From Nymphaea colorata (taxonomy: Eukaryota > Streptophyta > Magnoliopsida > Nymphaeales > Nymphaeaceae), in contig NC_045139.1 of the NCBI RefSeq assembly GCF_008831285.2, positions 16,040,354 through 16,104,353 on the forward strand: a stretch of 64,000 nt of DNA, read 5' to 3'. Made by a program: the position numbers and the translations under genes. The notes beneath the pieces were generated by a model. It saw only the letters and a program-made list of their open reading frames with translations, was not told where the DNA came from and did not search any database. Positions 1-13,620 of this stretch are shown piece by piece. Position 1 is the stretch's first letter. Every line of letters begins with the position of its first letter.

Positions 1-1466
1 TTAACTTATACCTGATTGGTGATCTGATAAGAACAGATACTTTGGCCCATTCTTTGAAGAGAAAATGGAAAAACATGGCTCTACAGCATGCCAGGGGAAT
101 ACCTTTTTCTTGGCTAAATTAGTGTGGCTAAATTCGTATGTATCATGGTTGGGTCTCCCTAGAAGTAAGTCACATGCCGCTGGATGCTTTCAATTTTATC
201 TTATTTATCGGTCACGACTTGACAGTTTCAAACTTTCTTGTCTCAGTTTGCATCTATCATGAACATGACTGGCTATAAAAATATTGTTCCTAATTATCTG
301 AGCCTAATGGAAAATTCTAATGCAGTTTGCCTTCTGATATGTGGCATCAGTCACTGAAGGACAGGTCTCACAAACTTGTACAAGACAACCTTTTGATGGT
401 TTTAGGTACTATTTGTTTTTTTCATAGAGTGACCATTTGACTGAATAGAACAGAACAGTACCCAAATTGTAGCTGACTACTCTTGTTAGATTAGTTTAGT
501 CACTTTAACATCTTGTGTAAATGAGGAAAAGAAAGGGATATCTTCCAATGTTATGTCAAAACATTGTAAAAATGAAAGAAAATGGATACATGACATTTCC
601 CCGTGTCAATGAGAGCAGAAAGTAAAAAAGGGAAATCAACTTATATCCTACCGAGTCAGAAGAGTGAAGACCACAAATAACAAACAATGAAACAAAACCT
701 GACTATCAAAATGTTCAAACAGCCCTTACAAATGAAATGTTTTGACAAACTGGCCTAGGGTCTTGGAAGGTCACAAATTGGACTCTAGAGTAGTTCACTA
801 GCTGCAGTGCACAACTGTTATCCTATAGCATCAATATTCTGGTGCATAATCTTGGGGTTTTCCCGTGGCATTCTTGTACCATAAAGTCTTTTACTATACG
901 TTCTTTTACAGCACTCAGTTTGGATGAATGATGATGTTTGATTTTGGGCAAAAATGAGCAAGAGAGTGAAATGGTATATGCACGAAAAGAGAGAGAGAGA
1001 GAGAGATGATGATGATGATATTTGCTCGTGGAAAATGAGCAAGAGTAGGAACTAATATATGTCCAAATAGAGAGAAAGAGGATCATCCGTCATCCTTACC
1101 CACATCAAACATGCATCGTCCAGATATCATGATGGTGAGGTTTTCTGTCCCGTATTTTTCTTACGAAATTTAGGTAAACACGATACCTGCAAAACTGAAA
1201 TTTTGAATTAACCTGTTTGAAAACAGGGAGCCATCAACGATTGTCGGTTGTTCTCTATCAATTATATCTGACCAGTTTTAATTTTGTATATGAAAATGTG
1301 ATCTTTTGGACTGGTTTAGAACTATTAACAATTCTGTAAATTTCCTGAAGCATGATGGGGATATTCATTTTTAATATGTACAACCTGTTAAATTGGAGAC
1401 TTATTAATTATTATGTTTGTTATCTTTTGCATTCTTACATGGATATCTTAATGGTTTTGCCTTCAG
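1..1466. other. Upstream stretch; probably intron or 5' part of the next gene
   Basis: No convincing coding exon was found. The downstream gene begins in this window with a splice acceptor rather than a start codon, so this stretch is probably one of its introns, and earlier exons may lie outside. It holds a (GA)n run followed by (TGA)n at about 987-1020. Short open frames here have no protein-like character. Confidence 0.4.
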
Positions 1467-2200
1467 AGCTCTCCAGTGATGGTGCGTCCACGCCGGTGCC
1501 AAGTTTCTTTGATCTGGATAAAGAACTACGAGAGATACGAATAAATCTGTTGACGGAAATTGAGAGACGGAAACAGGCTGAGGAGGCTCTTAGTCATATG
1601 AAAAGCCAATGGGCCAGGGTTGCTGAGCAATTTTCACTTGCAGGGATTACATTTCCTGCAGCTTCAGCCACCGTTGATGAAAGTGGTGGGCTTGAGGACC
1701 TTGGTCCTATTGAAAACCTTCATAACCAGATCTTTGTAGCAAGATTTGTATCAAATTTGATCGGAAGGGGCTGTGCTCGTGCTGAAATAGAGCAGGAAAT
1801 GGAATCTCGAATTGAATCTAAGAATTTTGAGATCAGTAGACTAAAGGATAGGATTCAATATTATGAAGCTGTGAATCACGAGATGTCTCAAAGGAATCAG
1901 GAGGCTCTAGGTAAGTTTGCTTTGGTATACTATGTTGAACAAATAACGGGGCGCTGAAATGCATACTATGAATTGTTTGGGATCTAATTTTTGCCATTCT
2001 TGTTCACAGAGATGGCCCGGCGAGAGCGGCACAGAAGGAAGCGTAGGCAAAGGTGGATTTGGGGTTTGATAGGCGTTGCTGTTTCAGTGGGCACCGCAGG
2101 TCTTGCCTTGAACTCTTTCACTAGTAGCAATGGGAATTTGAGATTCATGCCAACCTTTGACACTCTTGATAGTGCACTAGAGAAGGAGGAGGGTGCTTGA
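1467..2200 (+). CDS. 3' end of a coiled-coil protein with a C-terminal membrane anchor (partial)
   Basis: Two exons are supported: 1467-1910 and 2010-2200. The 99-bp intron has a clean GTAAGT donor and TTCACAG acceptor and rejoins in frame as ...NQEAL-E-MARRERHRRKRR. The first exon follows a pyrimidine-rich CTTCAG acceptor in phase 2, so the true N-terminus is upstream. The protein is charged and helix-forming (KELREIRINLLTEIERRKQ, EIEQEMESRIESKNFEISR), as in a coiled coil. A very basic patch (RRERHRRKRRQR) then precedes one hydrophobic segment (IWGLIGVAVSVGTAGLAL) and a short acidic tail. This layout suggests a tail-anchored protein with its coiled coil in the cytosol. I do not recognise a named family and infer no function. 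The splice join and stop codon are firm; the number of missing exons is unknown. Confidence 0.75.
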
Positions 2201-3740
2201 TTTCTTGTACAGAAGCTCTTGGTTTACTCAAATAATTTGCTCCAAGGATGCAATTTTGGTTATTTTTCCTGTGCTGCTAAGGCGCAACACTCCATGTATA
2301 TTTGTTTCTGGCAAAACATGCTTCTCTGCATCTTCTCCTTTGCGGCCGAAGTTTTCGTAATAAGTGCAGAGTTGAATCTGGTCGGCTGCCTGAGCTGCTT
2401 CCTTTTTCGTCCTTTGTTTTTCTCTTGAATATAAGATGAATTTTGTGTTTTGCCCTGCCATAGATCTTCTGGTTTTGGCAATTTTCTTCTTGTCATTAGA
2501 TTGTTCACGAAAGGTTACCTTGTTATGGTTCTTGAATTGGTGAACTGTGGCGCCTGATTAATTGCGAAACGGGTTGAACATGCTCGACACTTCAGTTTTG
2601 GAAGTTGATTCAGTTTAAGATGTCGGTATCTAACCTGAAGCCCAAAATTGGCAAACTTAGATCTGGAACCAAATAGATGGTTTGTGACACTAGTTATAAC
2701 TAACCTGCTAACCGCATTTCTGTACTGAAGAAAGTGATCCGGATCTGCCTAGGCCCAAATCCAATCCAACATTAATTCGTGTCTGGGTTCAGCAAGGATC
2801 TAGCCTGCTAACCCGAACCTCAGACATGGGCTGCTTATGGCAGCTAAATCTGGTTTTAGACTGGTTGGACTGAAAGTCTATTACTTGATGTCGTTGCTAC
2901 CCAACAAGGTTGTGCTGATATGAGTGCTCCCATTTTGAAGATGAAATGTTAGGTATACTTGAAATTGTTCCACTCAAAAATGAATTATCTACTTTCGAAC
3001 AAGCGAGATATCCATATTTACTTTGTAAGCTGCTTTTTCTGGTTCTTTTCTTCTATTACGTTTTTTAAAATTAGTAAACCTGTCTTGTGAGGGGCAAAGG
3101 CGGTCAATTTCTCCTGCAAAAGTTGACTGTGTTAAATTGCGGTTTTAGAGAAACTCTAATGGTTTCCCACATCTGATTGAGGCTGTAATTAGGTGGTCAA
3201 GGGTTCGACACTGTCTGCACAATCAGAAAACATCTCAAGCTATTAGACGGCAAGTCACGGGTTTAACCTTATCACAATGTCTTGTAAAATATTTAAGAAG
3301 TCAACGACTGCATTCCAAAACTTTCACGTTCAAATACAAATAACTGTAATTAACTCAACCATTGTTGCACGGTGAGTATGTTCAATTAACTAGCTTTCTC
3401 TTTGAAAAATAGTATCTCTGTTTAGGAAGAAGCTTGGAGTTTAGAAGTTTCATATTTGAATCTTTGAACTTCCTTCGCGTGGACCTCCTGCCCCCAGGAC
3501 GGATTCCCATGACGGGCATGGCCAGTTCTTACAGACATGCGGAGAAGCCGTTGCAGTGGAGTGATTAAGAAAGTGTTCCATTTAAATAAGTGAACAATTT
3601 TCAACTTGAGAGTTAGGATGTAGGAGCAAGATTCCGGATAACGCTGCGTTATTTTGTGGAGGTATAAATGGCTCTGTAAGAATGAGTGCTCTTGGTGGCA
3701 GGGAACGAAGGCTGAGGAGGCCACCGCATGCCTGAATAGG
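2201..3740. other. 3' UTR and intergenic spacer
   Basis: This begins with the 3' UTR of the coiled-coil gene (T-rich, to about 2460). It ends with the leader of the Era-like gene. No coding frame with family resemblance was seen on either strand. Confidence 0.6.
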
Positions 3741-4105
3741 ATGGAGCTTACTCTCCCCACTTGTGCTCCGCCACCACGACCGCCACCAGGATTGTCCCCT
3801 TGCCCCTGCACCACTCACTTTCTCATCTCCGTCGGCGGAGAGTCGACTAGAAGACACCTGCGCGCTTGCTCCCGTCTCAACTCATCGTTCCCTTGTGCAA
3901 TTCCCTCGAGGTTGCGGACCAACGTTCTGGGTAGGCGGGAGGAGGTGGTGAATGGTGATGCGGAGGACGTGGCGGATGAGAGTGGTGGTGCTCTGGATGC
4001 CGCCTCTTTCCTGTCCCTGAATGACAAGCCGAGGAGAGACCTGGCACTGCTTGACGATTACGAGGCTGAAGAGCTCGACCTCCGCCCCGACCCCAACCAC
4101 CGAAG

Positions 4106-4136
<31 letters not shown>

Positions 4137-7100
4137 CCCCTCCCTCCCTCCCCGCACACAAATGCACACATACACAACATACGGTGCATATCCTCTTGGT
4201 CTTTGCCTCCTTTGCTTTTGGTGCTTGTTTGAATCTTGTATAATTCTGCTTTCGCAATCATTCCCATCATAAGTCTTCGCCATCAATTTGTCCAAGTCAT
4301 AATAGTAGATCCAAGCTAGATTGCGAGTGGGATATCTCTTGCAGGATATGTTGCTGTGCTAGGTAAGCCGAATGTTGGGAAGAGCACTCTTTCAAACCAG
4401 ATGGTAGGCCAGAAGCTCTCTATAGTTACTGATAAACCTCAAACCACGCGTCATCGGATCCTCGGGATTTGTTCAGCCGATGATTACCAAGTGAGTTGTT
4501 CCTTAGCACTACGCGTATCCGCTGTTTAAATTATATGTTTCCTGTTCTAAGGGACGTTGATTTGCTTTTAAAAATGTACACCAACTGGTTTGTCGTTGGA
4601 CAGTTCTCCCAATCTAATTGTCTTATTCATGGTGTCGAGTCGTCCTCTTGTTCAACTTAGAAATTGCTGGGATTTGACATGCAGATTGGGCTTTTCGTTT
4701 AGACGTGTAATTGTGGTCTTCAAGTATTTAATAAATGGATTGGTATTAAATATTTGCAGATGATACTCTATGATACGCCGGGGGTTATTGGAAAGAAAAT
4801 GCATAAACTTGATGCAATGATGATGAAGAACGTCCGGAGCGCTGCAATCAATGCAGACTGTGTGTTGGTAGTAGTTGACGCCTGTAAGATGCCTGAGAAG
4901 GTTAGATTTTCTATCCTGATAATTTCGGTATGTAACTTTAAAATGGATATTTCATCGTTTGATACATGCTTCTAAGTGAATAATTTCACCTTAGATCGAT
5001 CAAGTATTGGAAGAAGGTATAGGATCTAACCAGGAAGAAATTCCAACCCTTCTGGTGCTGAACAAGAAGGATTTGATAAAACCTGGTGAAATTGCGAAGA
5101 GGCTTGAGGTAACGACATTATATTCTGTACATCATCTTCAATCATCTTTATCTTTGAACTTCCAGGGAGCTGCTGTAGGGTGTAAATGCATGTTTACTTC
5201 CTTAAGCTTTTCCATGGTCTTGACGTATGAACCAACAGCTTACAATTTTTTCTGCAGTGGTATCAGAAATACACTAATGTTGATGATGTCATACCTGTGA
5301 GTGCAAAATATGGTCATGGAGTAGATGATGTGAAGGATTGGATTTTATCAAAACTCCCGTTTGGCCCTGCTTATTATCCTAAAGTATGCCTCCTTTCGGT
5401 TGCTAACAATAATAATGTGTAGTTGTATGAGCTTAGTATTTGCTTAGCTCCTTCAATTACATTATTATCTCAACTTGTTCTATAAGGTTTGGTATCATGT
5501 CTTAGCTGGTGTCCTCGACAAATATATGCTAGTGTATCTGAATCCTCATTTGCCATTTGCTTGCCTACTATTTTCTCCAGCAGCATTTTGATGTTTTACC
5601 CTTGAATTCCAGGATATTGCTAGTGAGCACCCTGAAAGATTCTTTGTAGCTGAAATTGTAAGAGAGAAGATCTTCATGCAGTATCGGGATGAGGTGCCAT
5701 ATGCATGTCAGGTATACTTTACTGCAAGTCGCAGGCATCACTGATGATACTTTCCTTGTTAATTAGTACTTACTGTCCGATTACAACTTTGCAGATTGTA
5801 GTATTCAGTGAATATGTTCTCAGGAATTGACTGTTATTTTGTTCTCCTGCAGGTCAATGTTGTAAACTATATTACAAGGCCGACATCAAAAGATTTTATT
5901 GAGGTTGAGATAGTAGTTGAGAAAGATTCCCAAAAGATAATCTTAATTGGAAAGGTACATTCTGATAGAGGCAGTCATTTATAACCATGTATCTGGGGCA
6001 GGCGTTCTTGAAGACTTGAACATATATTGGTTCTTACTAGCTTGTGTCATTGAATGATGCTTATTTTTTTTCTTTTTTTCCTTCAAAGTAGCTTCATGCA
6101 TGTTTCACAGTGAACATAGTGGCTGTAGTGGGCAAGGAAGTCACAGAGAGCTACATCTTGTTGCATGGGTTATTCTGGCCAGATCAGAATGATTGCCAGT
6201 TTTGATAAATCTTAGTGTTAATGATGAAGCCTGTTGGGACAAATAAAATGGTTGGTTATCACCCATTCCGTTGCAAAATTCACAGGATTTGGTCTATGTG
6301 TGAGGAACGATGTTGTCGTGCCCATTTCTGATAAATGGGAACTTCAGAGTCAGAATGAGTCATAAGGCCCTTAACATAGACTCCTCTATAAAAATTTGAA
6401 AGATAAATAAATGAGTTCACAGGACAAGTTTGTTTGCTAGCATATGATCTTTGGCATTGCTTAGGAACTTTCAGAAGATGGCTGGTGCTTGATGGGTACA
6501 AAAATAATATTGGAAGGTACTACAGGGAACCCCTAATAATGCCTCGGATGATTCTTTTTACTACATAAGGTGTTCTATGAGATTCTTTAATTCCTATCTT
6601 TGAACTGCAGGTTAATGGGAATTTTATTTTTTTCTCAGTGAACAAATTTTTTTGTCCATGAGTTTGGAACTCCAAATTGTGAACATTTTATCTTGACTCA
6701 TTAGACATTTCAAGAACATCCTTTGAATCATTTTTGCTGATTCTCAAGATTTTATTGATTTCAAAGTATTTCTTTTACAATTTCATAATTTTTGAAGTTG
6801 GATTTAGTATTTGCAAGAATATTATTTACATCATCTCCATGCTTGTTTTAAGTTTTAACATCATGCTAAACTACATTATCATCTTATTGTTTGCTTTTGC
6901 ATCATTTTAGCAAGGCAAAGCCCTCAAACTTTTAGCTACGGCTGCACGCCTTGATATTGAAGATTTTCTTCAAAAGAAGGTCTTTCTGGAGGTAATTCTT
7001 TTATTCGATCTCTTATTTCATTGATGTACTTTCCACTATGTTCTCCACTTCTTGTTTGCCTGCTTTTCATAGGTTTACATTGATATAATTTGAATTTCGT

Positions 7101-7936
7101 GACAAAGTAGGGCTTCCTTGTCACAAAAGTTACCTTTGAGTCTGAATATATGATTCACTACTTTTTGTCTGTTGATAACTTCTCAAGAAAATTTAAAATT
7201 TAATCAGAAGCACATGATATGGACCATATATACGAGTTGATATTCATTTGTTTGTGCGTGTGTATGTTTAGAGCAATGAGTAGCTTCTCAACAGTTATCT
7301 CCTGAAAATGACACAAACAGCTTCAGAAGAAAAAATTTAAAGGCCTTATGCATCTCAAATGGTGACAGTAAGTTTCATGTATAGATGTATTCTTTGAAGT
7401 GATCTGGTGGTATAAAAATAAAAAATATTTTAAATTGATTCAGGAAAGCAGTTCCTGTAGATCAATGAAAACACTTTTCTTTTTCTTTTTCCCGTTAGTG
7501 GGAGTAGATTGATCTTTTTTGTCATTAAATGGGCCACAGCTATGTTCCACATGATAATCCGATCGGGATAAAAATGATGAGACCCTGTTGGAAAGGCAAG
7601 ATTGACTCCACTTGCAGGTGAGTTGTTTGCCTGCACATAAGTGGGTCAAAAATGGTAAATGTGTCACCAAGAAATTGAAAATGAGGGAGTTCACCAACCA
7701 AATAACTTGTTTGTTTCCAGCTCCCCTATGTCTCAAAAGAAGTCTTCAGTTGGAAAATTAATCCTTATTTGTTCCAAGAAGTTACAAAGTTAGAGAAAGA
7801 GCTGCTTTGCCATGATTGCTCCTTTCACTGGCTGTGTTTTCAATAGGTGGAAGTGAAGGTAAAGGGCAACTGGAGGCAGGACGAAGGTCTACTTAAAGAC
7901 TACGGCTATGGTGGTCAGATACGTGGCTGGTACTAA
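3741..7936 (+). CDS. Era-type GTPase, probably chloroplast (nine exons, 421 aa)
   Basis: Exons: 3741-4107, 4345-4490, 4760-4900, 4995-5108, 5258-5383, 5613-5711, 5853-5954, 6911-6991, 7847-7936. All joins keep frame, giving 421 residues. Residues 1 to about 110 are Ser/Arg/Pro-rich and unlike Era, consistent with a plastid transit peptide plus linker. The GTPase domain shows G1 GKPNVGKST (129-137), the KPQTTRHR switch (from 153), G3 DTPG (176-179), G4 NKKD (241-244) and G5 SAK (271-273). A type II KH RNA-binding domain follows, with a GKQGK loop at 364-368. The C-terminus ([14 protein letters not shown]) is typical of Era. In bacteria Era binds the 3' end of 16S rRNA during small-subunit maturation; a plastid ribosome role is inferred, as for Arabidopsis At5g66470. 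The ATG at 3741 was chosen because the open frame upstream is not transit-peptide-like. Intron 7 is the longest (956 bp). Intron 1 starts inside a CT microsatellite. Confidence 0.92.
4108..4155 (+). repeat. (CT)n microsatellite forming the 5' splice site of Era intron 1
   Basis: Exon 1 ends with ...CGAAGCG. The intron's GT is the start of an uninterrupted GTCTCTCT run that grades into CCCTCCCTCCC. The frame requires this donor: the codon split G|GA gives Gly-Tyr-Val at the start of the G domain. Beyond the GT the donor is a poor match to GTRAGT. Confidence 0.8.
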
Positions 7937-8010
7937 AATATTTTCTACACGTGAGAAATATATGCGGCAATGAAGCTATGTCCATCCAGGCAGCCATGCA
8001 TTACGTGATG

Positions 8011-8021
8011 GTATGTCCTTA

Positions 8022-8064
<43 letters not shown>

Positions 8065-8644
8065 CTTGCAAAATTGATGAACAAACTCCTGCTGAAACTT
8101 TTGTATAAGAAATCTTTGAAATGAAACTAAAATTTGGCTTGACTTAATTTGCATTTTGTTCTGAAATTACAACTAAGATCAAAATTTTTGTTTCATTAGA
8201 ATAAGGTGTAACTAGTTTTGACCAAAGTTGACGTACCAATGTAAGCTTGCAAGGGTGTAGATGGTTTTTGATTTGATACTTCCATCTTATCTCTTGTTTG
8301 TCTTTTGGTGCCTTATGTCTACATCAGAGTCGGTCACACTTACCATGTACCACCGCAAAACTCTTTCAATTTTGGAAGAGAGAGCTTGCAGTTTGGAGGA
8401 GGAGGAAAAAAGACATAACTAATAAAAGTTTAGAGGTCATACTTGGGATCTTGCCCAGCATTTTTTTTTTCCATAAGATCATTCATGAAAATTTTCAAAA
8501 GTTATATTCTGGAATCATTCGGAAATCCAACTTGAATATTTCTGTTTTTACCATGTCTGAATAATGATGATGAAACCATTAGTTCTAACTTTATTCCTTT
8601 TTTTACCATGAATCTTGTTTTGTTAATCTTTATCTTGACCTTAG
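8011..8644 (+). other. Probable intron in the 3' UTR of the Era-like gene
   Basis: A GTATGT donor at 8011 lies 74 bases after the stop codon. A T-rich tract ending in CCTTAG sits at 8635-8644, with non-coding exon-like sequence beyond. A (CT)n microsatellite fills 8022-8060, just inside the donor. This is inferred from splice signals only, and no transcript evidence is available. It could instead be plain downstream spacer. Confidence 0.4.
8022..8060 (+). repeat. (CT)n microsatellite
   Basis: A CT run of roughly 19 units with one CCC interruption, 11 bases inside the proposed 3'-UTR intron donor. Confidence 0.9.
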
Positions 8645-11600
8645 GAGAGCTTGGAGAAGTGCAACACGAGCAGGCTAGTAGGCGGAGAAAGTTGCTTCTG
8701 GGGGAACTCCCTCATAGAGGAATACCATGTTCAACATGTAACTGTGACAATCTCTTCATGCTGTAAATGGTAGCATAAACATAGAAAAATGGTGATTCAT
8801 TTCTGTGTTTAACGGGTCTGAATGTCATCAGTTCAAGCAAATTTTGTTGCTGTTGTGAAGATAAGCAGCTTTTAGCTTGTTACCTGTATGATATGAATTG
8901 AGAGTTCAATTTTGAAGGGAAGCTTGGATTGTATAAATGATTCTGTTGGATGGTAATGCCCCTTACTGAACCAAGACCTGGACACACGTGCTTCTCTGTC
9001 TTTCATGCAGGAAGATAAGTGACCAAAATAAGGGGACAACTTTGAAGAAGGCAGACAAACTTCTTGATGCAGTGGGATGTATCAGACCAAGTTTTGTGCA
9101 TTTGAAACTAGAAAGTACACCAGGAACAATGTTACAAGATAGGTCTTGAGGAACAGCTTGTGTAGTAGAGACTGCAATGTTCCATGCATTAGAATGGAAA
9201 TGTGGTACTCTCACTATGCGATTCTCTTCGCTGGTGGAATTGATGAATGTTCTTTTTACTGTATGGCTGCACCTTGGCCTTTGCTGCATCAGAGCTTGTG
9301 AATTTTTTCAAACAGATTGATCTAATGGGGCAGGTTATCGCTGTAAAATGACCAGTGACGGTTAAGCTATTCCAAGTGTCATTATTTATGAAATAAATTT
9401 TGAGCTCAGTTCAGGTAAAGGGAGTGTTTTGGTTTTTCCTACCTAGTAACTAGTCTTTCGATAACCTTGTCAGTGTACTCCAGTACATGAATGTTTCTGT
9501 TGGCATTTCAAGTTGTTAAGGAGAACCACCTGGGTGACTGGCCTCAAATCTGCTAAAGATTGGGAGGTTCTTCATTCTGCTGAAGTTGGGTGAACCTCTT
9601 GAGACGGGTTTAAGGCCTGTATGGTTTTCCTTACCTTTATGCAAGTACATGAAGAGGTTTTCCTCTTCAACCTATGAAAAAATTGCACCAGGTTGGATTT
9701 TGGCTCAGACGTGTCTTTATTAGGCCTCAGCTTGGACGGTTGAGCTAGGCTGCTCTGCAAGCGAAAGCATGAGGTATGTGATGCATCACGTCACTTTCTG
9801 AAACAACACATCTATACGTGTACTATACAAGCTTTCTAATTTTTAAGCAGATGCAATGAAATGATGGTCTTAGGTCTTTGCTTTGGTCATGCTTTATTCC
9901 ATGCCGTCGAGATGGGCTAGAGCATTAAGCTACCATAGTCCACTCTGCAGAATGTCTGATCCCTTCTTGTAAAATTCCTGAATTGGGAACTCAATTGCCG
10001 TCTGATTAATTGCCTAGCAGGTTGTTATGAAGATAATTTTTGCTCAGAGCGCATTTGTGGGGGCTGCTTCTTGTTGGTGCTTCTACGTCTCGTTACTGCA
10101 AATTTAGTTTGTTGCTGTCAAGCAATTCTCAATCACTTCGTTAGGAGACACTTCTGTGGGAGTGAAGATGGATCTGATTCAGGTTGGGGGTTTTGCAATT
10201 TTTTGTTGTGCCAGTTATCAAATGTGATCTGAATCTGCCTTTATGTCCTTAGCTGAGGCCATTTGCTGCAATAGGAAAACCTGATGACTTTATTGAAGAA
10301 AATTTCGAGAAAGTTTGTGGTATTTTCTGAAGTCCAAAATCGTAAAAAGGCCATTGTTTTTCCCCAAAGCACAACATGGGGGAAGTCACGGGTCTATGAA
10401 ACGCCTAGCAATTGAGAATAACTTCCACTCCTACTTGCCTTCCGTGCAGGACGGAGGGAGAAATCCCTTTGCTGCGGATTTTATGTTGCATTAATGATAT
10501 TACGTGTTCGAAATTGGCATCCGTGGTGACGAGCCAAGCTGTAAATCACTGGGTCTATCTCCTTTCATCCAGGGAGCCTAGGGCTTTCCAGCTTCCCCAA
10601 ATGGTTCAAGACTAGGTTTTCCAATTTTACTGTATTATTCATGTCGGAATTTACTTAAAAAGGCTTCCTCCTTTTTGATCCGCTATATGGTTAAATGGCA
10701 ATACTTTCTCGTCTTAACTTGTGTATTTGCTTGCAATGCCAGTGAATCCGCAGGACGAGTCAGAACCACTGCTTCATGAAAGTCTTGAATGAATCATTAT
10801 CACATTTATAATGAAAAAAAAAAAGTAAACGTCAAATATTCGGGCCGAATTAAGATGTTACATTTCAGACGATGGCAACATGGCTGCATGCTAAAGATTT
10901 TCACGTGCAAAAGGAGCAGGAAGTCCAGATTCAAATTAAATCTCCATTGAAAAGAATGTTGATCAAGAACTTGGGGCTGTAGCTTGTTAATATAAAATAC
11001 CACCAAGACCACATATTTTCTGGTTAATGTACAATTGGTAGCAGACTTAGAAGCATGTGAGAGGCATATGTGTGGTTCTAGTTTGTTAGCAAACGTTTGA
11101 TTCAACACCATACGGGTACATTGTTTAATTTCTTGCGCCATGACCCTGGTTTCTGTAAATAAGGCGCTGACATGCAACTATCGGGCAAAACCGCGTAACT
11201 GTAAACATAGAATTGATCACACGCTCAAAATCCTATGAGAAGCATCCTCCAATTGTGCAGCTCAGGAGGAAAGCACTTTTCAACTGCATGAGACGAAGAA
11301 AAAATCACCTGCAAAACTATAAAAGTCATGGGAAACCCCCAGATAAAGTTGCCAATGAAAACCGTCCAATCCTTTGTTATAAAAAGGCCAGCTGATTACA
11401 TGATTTTCCACATCACAGCTTCGAGTTCGGAGATCTGAAATGTGAAATCCCTGCCATCCTTTCCCAAAAATGAATGATCAACTTTACAAGCACTGATTGT
11501 TTATGGTACCACCATGGTCGCTACAGGGGCAGTCATAGGTTCAATCGCCATGGGCATGACCGCCAAAGCTGGATGGCGATCTCCTGAGTTGGAGAGGACT

Positions 11601-12882
11601 TGAAGGGTTATGTTGTCCCTTTCCCTTCAACTTTATAAAAACTGGTTTACCTGACTACCCACTAAAGGGTAAAGACATCGCTACTATTTCAAGTTTAAAA
11701 TTAGGTCAATAGTGGTTTGTACAAGATGCAGCAAAGACTGCAGACGTGTTCCTGAAGACCTGATCAGCGTTTCTGACATGGTTAGTGTATCATGCTTATG
11801 CAATCAGCTAGTAACTGTAACACACTCTCTCTCAATCACCCGTTGATAAACCCTTTGAAATAAGAAAGCCATGTCCAAATCCTCAAATCGTCAACGTATC
11901 ATATCATATCACCGTATGGAAACAGTCGTGCTGACAACAAGATCGTCATCTTCTCCAAAGTTGTGTCAACACCGAACAGTATCTGGGCTGCCCCGACTGA
12001 GAGTGACGGCGGTTCTCCCTCAGTGGGGTCACAAGAAGGGTCGAGTGGCGTCCGTCATTCCCACGGCCATCATCAATATCATCAGATTCAGAATCACAGA
12101 GCACGAAGGGGCTTAACCGGCAAGCAACAAGCCACGTGAGAGGCTGATCAGAGTTTTATCTCTTCGAACATCATAAGGCAAGGAAGGAGGCCGCGTCGCC
12201 TGCAGGCCGGAGAGGGAGGCAGCTGTACGTTTCTGCGAGTGCATGCTTCTCCAACCAGTTAGTTGCCACGACGGACAAGGGAGGTTTAAAGAAGATCAGT
12301 TTCTCGATTGGGTGACGCACAAATGGGAAAGGACGATTCGTGGGCAGCGTCTGGTTGAGCCTCCTTTGTTTTTTCTCAACGCCTTTCTGTAACTGGGCTG
12401 TACCGTTTCAATCGATTAATGGCTTTTGTCTTCTCTCTCGCCGTCCTACCATACTGTGACGACGGGGAGAGAGGCAGAAGATTTACTGCCATGAATTGTT
12501 CTGATCAGACGTAAGATGATCGGTCGATGAACTCCAACACTTTTAGTAGCTTCTGAAGAGGCAAGCGTGGCATGAAATTTATGAACCAGAGTTCATGGAT
12601 GGTCCTAGATCTTTGTTCCTGACTGTATCACTCTTGTTCATGAACAAAGACACTACTACGTGGCAGCACTGCCCTAGGGCCTGTAGGCCTGCAGATTTTG
12701 ATCAAAAAATAATTCAATGTTGGTTTGGTCCTCATATGAGCTTTCTGAGAGATGACAAATTACTTGGGACCGAGTGGCTCCTTCAACGACAACATGGGAC
12801 CAAGTTGGTGGCTGCCACCAAATAAGCCTTAATCAATGCTGTAAGAAATAGATAAGCGGCAAGTTGTCAGCCAGAAACTTGT
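8645..12882. other. 3' flank and gene-poor spacer
   Basis: The first few hundred bases may be terminal exon and 3' UTR of the Era-like gene. After that I see no exon chain, RNA gene or recognisable transposon on either strand. Open frames are short and lack family motifs. Confidence 0.5.
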
Positions 12883-12908
12883 CATATATATATATATATA
12901 TATATATG
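12883..12908. repeat. (TA)n microsatellite
   Basis: A pure AT dinucleotide run of about 13 units in intergenic sequence. Confidence 0.9.
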
Positions 12909-13138
12909 AACATAACCTTAATTAAACCAAGCCAAATATGATCCACACCTGATTTTTGGAAGAGACACCTTCTCCCATGTTCGGGCCAAAGCCAAAGCCC
13001 TCTTCTTTCCATTATCTCTGGGTCCAGAGCTGCGGTCCGGACCTGAGTGCCCTCTCCGGTATACCAACACTATGATATTTTATTATTATGGTCCACCGTA
13101 TTCTAATTTCCCATAACTTTATACAGTTTCTGAGTGCG

Positions 13139-13610
13139 TTCCTTTTAATTCTTAACCATAAAAAGCGGCGAGTTAGAGCTTCATCTCACGTTCTCTTTGT
13201 CAAGCTTTCCATGCTCGTGTCCTTACCTACCATTTCAGTCATGCACACTCTGAAGGCGTCTCATAGGAATATGAAAGGAACTTTCACACATACGTTGCAA
13301 GTGTATCATTTTCTTGCAGTAATTTCTTTGCGTTCGAGTTTCTTACTGTGCCACCCATCACTATCTACAGATTAAAAGCTGTTTGGGTGGTTCCTTTTAT
13401 CATTTAACCATTTTTCAGGATTATGAAATGCAGAAAACTATATGCTAGAAAGTCACGAAAATCAGATTTGTAGATCAAATTTTGCAAAGACTTTAGGATT
13501 AGTAGTTTTGACATTCTTGGCTAATGAAATCTAGCTAGTTACTGATCGGATTTAATTTGCTGATTTCCTTTTATGGATATATTTTCAAAGAAACGGTACT
13601 GCTACCTCTC
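13139..13610 (+). repeat. Direct repeat, copy A (about 470 bp)
   Basis: This starts TTCCTTTTAATTCTTAACCA and ends near CGGTACTGCTACCTCTC. It aligns along its whole length, in the same orientation, with 14300-14803. Shared landmarks include GTTAGAGCTTCATCTCAC, GTATCATTTTCTTGCA, TGCGTTCGAGTTTCT, AGATCAAATTTTGCA and GTTACTGATCGGATTTAATT. There are scattered substitutions and small indels, so the duplication is not recent. It has no coding content. Confidence 0.85.
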
Positions 13611-13620
13611 CAGTCTCCCC

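Noticed and set aside
3170-3230. GGTGGTCAAGGGTTCGAC, reminiscent of a tRNA T-loop
   Set aside because: No acceptor stem or anticodon arm can be formed around it.
3422-4295. Several 70-137 codon minus-strand frames around Era exon 1
   Set aside because: Antisense to the exon that encodes the transit peptide and to the CT repeat; low-complexity RERERER stretches.
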